The translations under genes were made by a program, and so were the position numbers. A stretch of 64,000 nucleotides of DNA, from positions 1 through 64,000 of the forward strand of contig NZ_JABBNU010000013.1 in NCBI RefSeq assembly GCF_012926615.1, written 5' to 3'. Source of the stretch: Marinigracilibium pacificum (GTDB lineage Bacteria > Bacteroidota > Bacteroidia > Cytophagales > Cyclobacteriaceae). The notes under the pieces were generated by a model. It did not search any database. It was not told the DNA's origin and saw nothing but the letters and a program-made list of their open reading frames with translations. This document shows positions 56,513 to 64,000 of the stretch, one piece after another; position 1 is the stretch's first letter, and every line of letters begins with the position of its first letter.

Positions 56513-58962
56513 AAGGGGTATCCAACTCCAATATTTAATACATAAGGGTCAGCTGCTCTTGTATTGTATGGATAATCATTAAACCCTGGATCCCAGATAA
56601 ATCGTTTTCCTTGAGCTCTACCGGGGTCATGTATTTTGACACCAACATCAAATCTTACTACTATATAGCTGAAATCCAATCTCAATCCTGCTCCGCTACC
56701 AACAGCTATTTCTTTATAGAAGTTTCTAAATTCAAATTTTCCATTGGATGTATTTGCTCCACCTTCAGGATTTAAATTGACATCCTTTAGTCTCCAAACG
56801 TTACCTGCATCAATAAAAAAGGCTATATCTATAAAACCAGCTAAGTTTTGTCTGAATTCGATACTAGCTTCTAATAAAATTTCGCCTGGTTGTTCAAATC
56901 TGTCGTCATATACAAGTGAATCAGAATCATTCACAAAAAATAGGGGTTGATAATCCCCAGGACCTAATCTTTTAGATCTCCATGCCCTAATCGAGTTACT
57001 TCCCCCAGTAAAAAAGTATTTTTCATAGGGTAACGGTGCCAGAATATCATTACCTGAACCATAAGGAACTGCTACTCCTGCTTTTATTTTGTAAGCTAAT
57101 TGAGTGCGTTCATCAAAAACTCTTAAGCGTCTAAAGTCAAATGATAATTTGTCATATTTAAAAAATGTAAGGCGGCTATTAAATTCAGGGATTAATCCTC
57201 CATGTTCTAATAATATCCGGAAATAGGCAGAATTATTATCACTTCCTTGACCATATTGATTAATGTTTTTTGTAAAAGTGAAATATGTTGCACTTACAAA
57301 TGAAGGATCAAAGCTTCGTATTAAACTGTTTCCTTGTGCTTCCAACTCTTTAAGTCTTTCAAGGAATAAAGCATCTTTAATTTCTGAATCAATCAAGTAT
57401 ACTTCTAATGGCGTGAGGTTATAATAGTTTTTCTGATTTTTAAACCACTGGTATGAGATATATGAGTTCACATTCTCCCTTTGGTATTCCGGAGTTGATA
57501 CAAAATTATAACCGGTAAGAACCTTGGTGGTTGGGTTAAGTTTTCCCATCCTGGTTTTTCTATCTTCACCAAGAGGTAAGAGGAATTGAGGGAATGTTAA
57601 ACTTAAATTAGCACCATATTCATTATTATTATAAAAGTCCAGATCTATTCTTTCATTTTCAGTAGCCACACGCTCAAAACCAATCCTGGCATTTAGCTGT
57701 AATATTTCTAAGCCTCCAAATGTATTTCTATTTTTTAGTGTTAAGTTATAGAAAGGACCAGGTACTCCCTGACTTATATTAATTCCCAATCCAAACTCAT
57801 TTGCCATCTGGAATTTTTTCAATGGTGTAACAGCTATAAAAACATCGATATTACCACCGGTGGTGTCATAGGTGATATTAATAGTCCGGAACATATCAAG
57901 CGTACCGAGCTGTCTTTGAGTATCAAAAATATTTTCCCTGCTATAAAGTTGATCTGGCTTTACGAAAATACGGCTTGTTAATACCTTTTGAGAGTAAGTT
58001 TTTTCAAAATATTTATACGATATTCCTCTGTAATAAATATTTTGTCTGGTTCCTTCAACATCTTTTACATCTGAATCGGTGACCATGGTTACCGAATCTA
58101 TTTTATACAAACTATGTGAAGATTTTCCTTCAGGGTTTAGAATGTTTACCTTAATATCAACGACTTTTAAAGAGTCAAATTTTCTTACCGTTGCTCTAAC
58201 ATATTCCCTGTTAAAATTAAAATAACCATGATTTTTTAAATATGAATCAATTGAATTTCTTTTCTCAATTAATATAGACTGATCATAAGGAATTCCAGTT
58301 TTTATTCTGGTTATTTCATTTTGGTTTTTTAGCATTTCACTTAGAGTAGAGTCTTGAATGTCATACTCTATATTTCTGATCATATACTGTTCACCTGGCT
58401 CCAAATTATAAGTAGCTACCACTTTTTTACTATTTGAAGTAGTATCAACAGAATACTTTACTTCTGCCTTAAAATAGCCTTTGTTAATAAGGAGTTGTTC
58501 AATCGCTTTTGCTGAAGAATTAGCCAAAGTGGAATCAAAAATAGATAAGGGTTCGCCCCAACGCATAAGCAAATTTCCTTCTTCTAGCTTCTTATCGATT
58601 TTTGCGACTTTCTTTCTTTTTTTGTTCTGAAGTTTATTCTTCCTTTTTTCTTTTTCAGCCTGAGTGATTTTTCGATCAAATTTGTTTATCAGCTCCTGTC
58701 TATCATTTCTGATTTCCTCGACATCATAGTATCTTTCTCCGGTTTCATAGAACCATACATAGATTGCAAATGGAACAATAGGGAGTTTTTTATTAGGTTT
58801 TTGTATAATTACAGGTTCAAGATCACTATTTGGTATATTTACATCACCTTTTATCTTATTTTTGACAAGAAGCTTTTCATTATCCTCCAGGTAGCGTGTA
58901 CCTAAGCAGCCTGATAACAGAAGGGTAATTAAGGGCAATATAATTAGAAGTAATCTATTCAA
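56509..58962 (-). CDS. tamL: Lipoprotein-type TamA/BamA-family outer-membrane protein (TamL)
   Basis: An 817-residue Omp85-family protein that begins with a lipoprotein signal (LLLSGC, Cys19), a form called TamL in Bacteroidota. POTRA-like domains span about 140-390 and are followed by the D15/Omp85 barrel to the last residue (VGYPF, aromatic at the end). It carries the family's lid-region motif type GGSNSIRAWRSKRLGPG. It likely assembles proteins or moves lipids at the outer membrane with a TamB partner, which is not in the window. The only start giving the signal peptide is TTG at 58962. A divergent methyltransferase gene starts 9 bp away. Confidence 0.87.
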   Translation of the reverse strand: MNRLLLIILPLITLLLSGCLGTRYLEDNEKLLVKNKIKGDVNIPNSDLEPVIIQKPNKKLPIVPFAIYVWFYETGERYYDVEEIRNDRQELINKFDRKITQAEKEKRKNKLQNKKRKKVAKIDKKLEEGNLLMRWGEPLSIFDSTLANSSAKAIEQLLINKGYFKAEVKYSVDTTSNSKKVVATYNLEPGEQYMIRNIEYDIQDSTLSEMLKNQNEITRIKTGIPYDQSILIEKRNSIDSYLKNHGYFNFNREYVRATVRKFDSLKVVDIKVNILNPEGKSSHSLYKIDSVTMVTDSDVKDVEGTRQNIYYRGISYKYFEKTYSQKVLTSRIFVKPDQLYSRENIFDTQRQLGTLDMFRTINITYDTTGGNIDVFIAVTPLKKFQMANEFGLGINISQGVPGPFYNLTLKNRNTFGGLEILQLNARIGFERVATENERIDLDFYNNNEYGANLSLTFPQFLLPLGEDRKTRMGKLNPTTKVLTGYNFVSTPEYQRENVNSYISYQWFKNQKNYYNLTPLEVYLIDSEIKDALFLERLKELEAQGNSLIRSFDPSFVSATYFTFTKNINQYGQGSDNNSAYFRILLEHGGLIPEFNSRLTFFKYDKLSFDFRRLRVFDERTQLAYKIKAGVAVPYGSGNDILAPLPYEKYFFTGGSNSIRAWRSKRLGPGDYQPLFFVNDSDSLVYDDRFEQPGEILLEASIEFRQNLAGFIDIAFFIDAGNVWRLKDVNLNPEGGANTSNGKFEFRNFYKEIAVGSGAGLRLDFSYIVVRFDVGVKIHDPGRAQGKRFIWDPGFNDYPYNTRAADPYVLNIGVGYPF

Positions 58963-58971
58963 ATTCGGCCT

Positions 58972-59727
58972 ATGCTATCTAAAAATGCTGTTAAACGAAT
59001 AAAACAATTGCAATTAAAAAAATACAGAAAGAAAACTCAACGATTTTTAGTCGAAGGAGCTAAAAATATTTCTGAGTTACTTCATTCCAATGTAAAGATA
59101 GAAAAACTGTATGTTACATCTTCTTTTTTTAATACATTAAATGATTCATTTACCAAAAAAATAGGTGATAAACTTGAAATAGTCAAAGATTCGGAGCTTC
59201 CAGGTATTTCTACATATCAAACTAACAATGCGGGAGTGGCAATTGCCGAAATTCCTGATCAAAATTTGGCAAAAGATTATTCAGGATGGACTCTACTACT
59301 TGACGATATCAGAGATCCTGGTAATTTGGGGACGATTATCAGAATTGCTGATTGGTATGGTTTCAGGAATGTGATTTGTTCTTTAGAATCTGCTGATTTT
59401 TATAACCCAAAAGTTATTAGTGCCACAATGGGTTCATTTACCAGAGTTACAGTTAATTATCAGGATCTTGTTGAAGTAATTAGCAACAGTCCTGAAAAGG
59501 TAGTTTATGGTGCATTTCTTGGTGGTGATAACATTCATGAATTAAAACAAATACCTGATCAGGGATTTTTAGTTATTGGAAATGAAAGTCACGGGATAAG
59601 TCAGGGAATTGAAAAACTATGTACAAATAAGATAACAATTCCTGGTGCTGAAGGTGCTGAATCTTTGAATGCTGCAATTGCAACTGGTATAATTTGCGAC
59701 AACATTTTTCGATTGAAATCAAAATAG
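58972..59727 (+). CDS. TrmH/SpoU-family RNA 2'-O-methyltransferase
   Basis: A 251-residue SPOUT enzyme. An N-terminal L30e-like substrate-binding domain (about 1-95, starting NAVKRIKQLQLKKYRKKTQ) is followed by the knotted domain with DDIRDPGNLGTIIRIADW, LVIGNESHGIS and IPGAEGAESLNAAIA. This build matches rRNA methyltransferases such as RlmB, rather than TrmH. The target nucleotide cannot be told. Its ATG at 58972 lies 9 bp from the divergent tamL start, so the two share a control region. Confidence 0.9.
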   Translation: MLSKNAVKRIKQLQLKKYRKKTQRFLVEGAKNISELLHSNVKIEKLYVTSSFFNTLNDSFTKKIGDKLEIVKDSELPGISTYQTNNAGVAIAEIPDQNLAKDYSGWTLLLDDIRDPGNLGTIIRIADWYGFRNVICSLESADFYNPKVISATMGSFTRVTVNYQDLVEVISNSPEKVVYGAFLGGDNIHELKQIPDQGFLVIGNESHGISQGIEKLCTNKITIPGAEGAESLNAAIATGIICDNIFRLKSK

Positions 59728-59786
59728 ATGTCTTATATTTAAGATTCCTTGTCTAAACAAATTTTAAATCAAACCAATTTAACCTA

Positions 59787-62756
59787 ATGAAAAAATCTTT
59801 ATTTTTTTTCTTGATGGTGATCGTGGGTGTAAATCTATATGCACAAGATCCATTTCCAAGAAATGATGTTAAGGATGATCGATCTGGAAAGTATGCATTT
59901 ACTAATGCTATTGTTCATGTTGATCATTCTTTGATTATAAATAATGCAACTTTACTCATAGAGGATGGGACAGTTTTATCAGTTATAGAAAACGGATCTG
60001 TTCCCGTAGGATATTATGTTAATGATTTGACTGGTAAACATATTTATCCTGCTTTTGTTGATCCTTACACAACTTTTGGGATGCCAAAGGTTGAATCTTC
60101 CGGATTCAGTTGGGGACGACGCGAACAAATTACATCACCAAGAAAAGGGCCTTATAATCCGAATGCAGCTATAAAATCTGATATTAATGCATCTGAGATG
60201 TTTAATTATGATGATAAAACTGCGAATTCATTTCGAAAAGCTGGATTTGGTTCTGTTTTATCATTGAATAAAGATGGGATAGCGAGAGGGACATCAGTAT
60301 TTGTGAATCTACACGGTGAGAATGTTAACGATTTATTGGTTAAGAATCAGGCAGCAGCTCATTACAGTTTTGATAAAGGATCTAGCAAGCAAGATTTTCC
60401 ATTTTCACAAATGGGAGCAATAGCTTTATTAAGGCAAACATTTATGGATGCCAAATGGTATAATGAAACTAATCCATATTTGGACTTAACACTTGAAGGT
60501 CTGAATAACTCATTTTCATTGCCGCAAATTTTTGAAGTGGGAGACAAATTATCAGTTTTAAGAGCTGATAAAGTTGGGGATGAATTTGGGATTCAGTTTA
60601 TCATTATGGGGGCTGGTGATGAGTACCAGATGGTAGATAAAATAAAAGAAACTGGTGCATCTTTAATCCTGCCTTTAAATTTCCCGGATGCATATGATGT
60701 GAGTGATCCATTTGCAGCACTTGATATTACCCTCGAACAGATGAAACATTGGGAGATGGCACCTGCAAACGCTGCCATATTAGATAAAAATGATATTCGT
60801 TTTGCTTTTACAGCTTCTGGCCTTAAGAATCCATCTGATTATGTTAAAAATGTTCAGAAAGCTGTGAAAAATGGGCTTTCGGAAGAAAAAGCACTTGCGG
60901 CAATGACTTCCATTCCAGCTGATTTAATTGGAATAAAAGGGGTAGGTAATTTAAAAAATGGATCATATGCCAATTTTATAATTACTGATAAAAGCCTATT
61001 TGAGGAGGGAGTTTCAATAATAGAAAACTGGGTAGCTGGTGATAAGCTTGTTGTAAATCAAATTCCAACTGCCGAGACAAGAGGATATTTTACTTTATCA
61101 ATTGGGGATGAAAAATTCCAGCTAATCGGAAAGGGAAAGTCTTCAAAGCCGTCTCATGAAATTAAGATTAACGATTCGACAAATATCAAAACTAAAAGTT
61201 CATGGCAAAATGATCAATTATCAATTTCTTTTGATCATGAAGGTAAACTATATCTGTTATCAGGATGGAAATCAGAAAAAGGTTTCAGTGGGGAAGCAAT
61301 GGTTAATTCTGATTGGGTAGCGTGGAATGCCACTTTAGACAGTTCCTATGTTGAAAAAGTTAAAAAGAAGGAAGAAAAACCGGTAGAATATGGAGAAATG
61401 ATTTTTCCATTTGCTTCTTATGGCCGCACAACTATTCCGGAACAGAAGACATATATTATTAAGAATGCTACTGTCTGGACAATGGAAGATGATGGTATTC
61501 TTGTAGGCTCTGATGTGTTAGTTGAAGGAGGTAAAATAAAGAAAATCGGAAAAAATATTTCAGCAAATGGTGCTATAGAGATTGATGGAACCGGTAAGTA
61601 TTTAACACCTGGAATTATCGATGAACATTCACACATTGCTCTTGATGGTGTCAATGATGTGGCGGTAAATAGTTCAATGGTAAGAATGAAGGACGTTGTT
61701 GATAATTCTGATATTAATATATATAGGCAATTAGCTGGAGGAGTAACAGCTGCTCAGTTATTGCATGGGTCTGCAAATCCGGTAGGAGGACAATCTGCTT
61801 TAATCAAAATGCGATGGGGTATGTCACCTCAAGAGATGCTGATAAAAGATGCTGATGAATTTATCAAGTTTGCACTAGGTGAAAATGTTAAAAGAAGTAG
61901 CAGTAGTTCAAGTATCAGGTTTCCGCAGACCAGAATGGGAGTAGAGCAGGTTTTTGAAGATGCATTTAATAATGCTCTTGATTATGAAAGAAAGTGGGAG
62001 GCTTATAATTCTTTAAGCAAAAAAGAAAAGGCACATACTCCAGCTCCGAGAAGAGATCTTGTTCATGAAGCAATGCTTGAAATAATAAATAAGGAAAGGT
62101 TTATTACCTGTCACTCATATGTACAGTCTGAAATCAACATGTTAATGAATCTTGCTGAGCGATATGGATTCAGAGTAAATACATTTACTCATATTCTTGA
62201 AGGTTATAAAGTTGCCGATAAAATGGCTGAACATGGAGTTGGAGGATCGACTTTCGCCGATTGGTGGGCTTACAAATGGGAAGTAAGATATGCCATTCCC
62301 TATAATGCAACTTTAATGACCGGTGCAGGTGTTACTACAGCTATTAATTCTGATGATGCCGAAATGGGTAGACGATTAAATCAGGAAGCTGCTAAGTCAA
62401 TTAAATATGGTGGAATGGATAAATACGAAGCCATGAAAATGGTAACTATTAATCCGGCAAAATTATTACACCTTGATGAAAGAATGGGGTCTGTTAAAGA
62501 AGGGAAAGATGCTGACCTGGTATTGTGGACTGACGAACCAACTTCAGTTTATGCTAAAGTCGAAAAGACTTTTGTTGATGGCAGAGTAATGTTTTATGTT
62601 GAAGAAAGTCAAGCGTTGGAGCAATCAATGGCAAAAGAAAGGGAGCGTCTGATTAAAAAGATGCTGAATGTAAAAGAAAACGGTGGAGAAACTCAAAAGC
62701 CTGTTCCAAATGGTGAAAAGAATTTCCATTGTGATGATTTCTTTTATCAGTTTTAA
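59787..62756 (+). CDS. Secreted tandem amidohydrolase-family protein, N-terminal half degenerate
   Basis: A 989-residue protein with a signal peptide (ending LYAQ). It contains two amidohydrolase-like units. The first (about 35-430) has the domain's strands but its usual metal motif is replaced by PAFVDPYTTFG, with no HxH. The second (about 550-950) has GIIDEHSH (His614, His616), then CHSYVQSE, FTHILEGYKVA and NSDDAEMGRR, so it should hold a metal site. Possible substrates are cyclic imides, imidazolones or dipeptides; none can be chosen. It is followed by a second, related gene 20 bp downstream. Confidence 0.85.
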   Translation: MKKSLFFFLMVIVGVNLYAQDPFPRNDVKDDRSGKYAFTNAIVHVDHSLIINNATLLIEDGTVLSVIENGSVPVGYYVNDLTGKHIYPAFVDPYTTFGMPKVESSGFSWGRREQITSPRKGPYNPNAAIKSDINASEMFNYDDKTANSFRKAGFGSVLSLNKDGIARGTSVFVNLHGENVNDLLVKNQAAAHYSFDKGSSKQDFPFSQMGAIALLRQTFMDAKWYNETNPYLDLTLEGLNNSFSLPQIFEVGDKLSVLRADKVGDEFGIQFIIMGAGDEYQMVDKIKETGASLILPLNFPDAYDVSDPFAALDITLEQMKHWEMAPANAAILDKNDIRFAFTASGLKNPSDYVKNVQKAVKNGLSEEKALAAMTSIPADLIGIKGVGNLKNGSYANFIITDKSLFEEGVSIIENWVAGDKLVVNQIPTAETRGYFTLSIGDEKFQLIGKGKSSKPSHEIKINDSTNIKTKSSWQNDQLSISFDHEGKLYLLSGWKSEKGFSGEAMVNSDWVAWNATLDSSYVEKVKKKEEKPVEYGEMIFPFASYGRTTIPEQKTYIIKNATVWTMEDDGILVGSDVLVEGGKIKKIGKNISANGAIEIDGTGKYLTPGIIDEHSHIALDGVNDVAVNSSMVRMKDVVDNSDINIYRQLAGGVTAAQLLHGSANPVGGQSALIKMRWGMSPQEMLIKDADEFIKFALGENVKRSSSSSSIRFPQTRMGVEQVFEDAFNNALDYERKWEAYNSLSKKEKAHTPAPRRDLVHEAMLEIINKERFITCHSYVQSEINMLMNLAERYGFRVNTFTHILEGYKVADKMAEHGVGGSTFADWWAYKWEVRYAIPYNATLMTGAGVTTAINSDDAEMGRRLNQEAAKSIKYGGMDKYEAMKMVTINPAKLLHLDERMGSVKEGKDADLVLWTDEPTSVYAKVEKTFVDGRVMFYVEESQALEQSMAKERERLIKKMLNVKENGGETQKPVPNGEKNFHCDDFFYQF

Positions 62757-62776
62757 TTCAATTTTTAATTCACGAT

Positions 62777-64000
62777 ATGAAAACATTTAAATATATATTA
62801 TTTACATTCTTAGTCAGTATCCTGTCGATAAACGCCCAGGCACCCTCACCAGGTGAGCCTCAGGAATCCACGATAGTGATAAAAAATATTACAATTCACA
62901 AAGGAGACGGTGAGCTGATTCAGAATGGCTCAGTAGTATTTGAAAACGGATTAATAATTTCTGTTGCCACGGGAGATGCGTCTGAAATATATGAGGAAGC
63001 ACAAGTGATAGATGGAAAAGGGCAGCACCTATATCCGGGATTTATTTTACCAGATAATAATGTTGGTTTAGTTGAAGTTAATGCTGTAAAAGCTACGATA
63101 GACTCAAGTGAACCGACTAGTATATCTCCTAATATCAGAAGTATAATTGCCTACAATACTGATAGTGAAATCATTCCAACATTACGTTTTAATGGAATAT
63201 TATTGACACAGGTTGTGCCAAGTGGAGGACTTATTTCCGGGCAATCTTCAATTGTACAGTTAGATGCCTGGAATTGGGAAGATGCGGTTGTGAAAATGGA
63301 TGAAGGCATATATATGAGCTGGCCAATGGCGATGTTACCTCCGCGCTGGTGGATGAATGAAACCAAATGGAGAGAAAACGAAGATTATGATAAAAATGTA
63401 GTCAGAATTAGGTCGATGTTCGGAGATGCTCAGGCATATGCTGCGGGGACTTCTGATGAAAGAAACCTTAAGCTTGACGCTATGAAAGGGCTTTTTGATG
63501 GTTCTAAAAAAATATATGTTCATGCAAACCGAGCTAAGGAAATTGTATCTGCCATTACCTTTGTTAAAGAAAAAGGAATCGAAAATATCGTTCTGGTTGG
63601 TGGGGCAGATGCTATGTATGTTTCAGATTTTCTTAAAGAAAATAATATTCCAGTGATTTTAACTGATGTACATAGGTTACCAATGAGGCCGGGTGCTGAT
63701 GTATTTGAACCTTATAAATTGGCTTCAAAGTTAGTTAATAAAGGCTTGAAAGTTGCATTGTCATATGGAGGTGTGGCAAATAGCAGAAACCTTGGGTTTT
63801 ATGCCGGTACTGCTTCAGCATATGGACTTGGCAAAGAGGAGGCTTTAAAATTAATAACTTCAAATACAGCTGAAATTTTAGGTCTTGACAAATATGGTGT
63901 TATTCAAGTTGGGAAATCAGCAACATTCTTTTTGTCAGAAGGAGATGCATTGGATATGAGCGGCAATAAAATTACCCATGCATTTATTGATGGAAGAAAG
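62777..64000 (+). CDS. Secreted amidohydrolase-like protein, partial (runs off window end)
   Basis: The frame opens at the ATG at 62777 (MKTFKYILF) and stays open to the last base, giving 408 residues. A signal peptide ends near INAQ. The fold markers are typical of the imidazolonepropionase-like amidohydrolases: GSVVFENGLIISVATG near the start, LYPGFILPDNN in place of PGFIDxHxH, and TSNTAEILGLDKYGVIQVGK near the end. The metal ligands of the HxH motif are missing, so it may be a non-catalytic partner of the preceding enzyme. The two genes are 20 bp apart and probably form one operon. Confidence 0.85.
   Translation, partial: MKTFKYILFTFLVSILSINAQAPSPGEPQESTIVIKNITIHKGDGELIQNGSVVFENGLIISVATGDASEIYEEAQVIDGKGQHLYPGFILPDNNVGLVEVNAVKATIDSSEPTSISPNIRSIIAYNTDSEIIPTLRFNGILLTQVVPSGGLISGQSSIVQLDAWNWEDAVVKMDEGIYMSWPMAMLPPRWWMNETKWRENEDYDKNVVRIRSMFGDAQAYAAGTSDERNLKLDAMKGLFDGSKKIYVHANRAKEIVSAITFVKEKGIENIVLVGGADAMYVSDFLKENNIPVILTDVHRLPMRPGADVFEPYKLASKLVNKGLKVALSYGGVANSRNLGFYAGTASAYGLGKEEALKLITSNTAEILGLDKYGVIQVGKSATFFLSEGDALDMSGNKITHAFIDGRK

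Noticed and set aside
1-64000. CRISPR array, prophage, insertion sequence or integrated island
   Set aside because: No regularly spaced short repeats, transposase, integrase or phage genes, and base composition looks even throughout.

Overview
The window looks like the chromosome of a low-GC member of the Bacteroidota, probably a free-living, Cytophagales-like bacterium (the phylum is well supported, the order is my inference). The evidence is: type IX secretion (T9SS) C-terminal sorting domains, a short 287-residue primary sigma factor, promoters of the TAnnTTTG type, a type III glutamine synthetase, a lipoprotein-type Omp85 protein (TamL), a DUF5686 outer-membrane protein, a BshB1 bacillithiol enzyme, and mostly weak Shine-Dalgarno sites. 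I see no phage genes, insertion sequences, CRISPR array or rRNA. Most of the window is ordinary core chromosome with two accessory regions.

Layout. 1-7.7 kb: the 3' part of a giant repeat-rich secreted protein with PKD-like modules, then a cytoplasmic multi-PAS histidine kinase. 7.7-11.2 kb: tyrS, a TPR lipoprotein, 3-hydroxybutyryl-CoA dehydrogenase and an ArsC-like protein without its cysteine. 11.2-23.9 kb: an alpha-glucan (starch/maltodextrin) utilisation locus. It has three GH13 enzymes (one T9SS-secreted, one lipoprotein, one exported cyclomaltodextrinase-like), a class II fructose-bisphosphate aldolase, a LacI-type regulator, a GH31 alpha-glucosidase and an MFS sugar transporter. No SusC/SusD pair lies in the window. 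23.9-26.6 kb: a type III polyketide synthase facing a lipoprotein gene and a membrane di-iron hydroxylase gene.

26.8-41.2 kb: parE-parC-trmH-sanA-like, a DUF5686 protein, a TPR lipoprotein, thrS-infC-rpmI-rplT (infC starts at ATC behind a strong Shine-Dalgarno site), a MazG-like pyrophosphohydrolase, two tiny membrane proteins and tRNA-Met(CAT). 41.3-50.8 kb: a START-like protein, an LptF/LptG permease with a large charged insertion, rpsO-pnp, the primary sigma factor gene behind a long leader, trxB-bshB1 and mtaB. 51.1-64 kb: glnN (GSIII), a two-component sensor with a Reg_prop propeller, tamL divergent from an rRNA methyltransferase gene, and two amidohydrolase-family secreted proteins, the second cut by the window end.

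How the parts work together. In the glucan locus the secreted and lipid-anchored amylases would shorten glucans outside or in the periplasm. The MFS carrier would import the products and GH31 would release glucose. The LacI protein probably controls the divergent and downstream units through operator-like sites at 17204 and 18471. The translation and RNA genes follow gene orders conserved in the phylum. Three convergent gene pairs end in the same 4-bp TTAA that supplies both stop codons. Gene boundaries were corrected where a TTG was only the first possible start and an ATG, or for infC an ATC, fits better.
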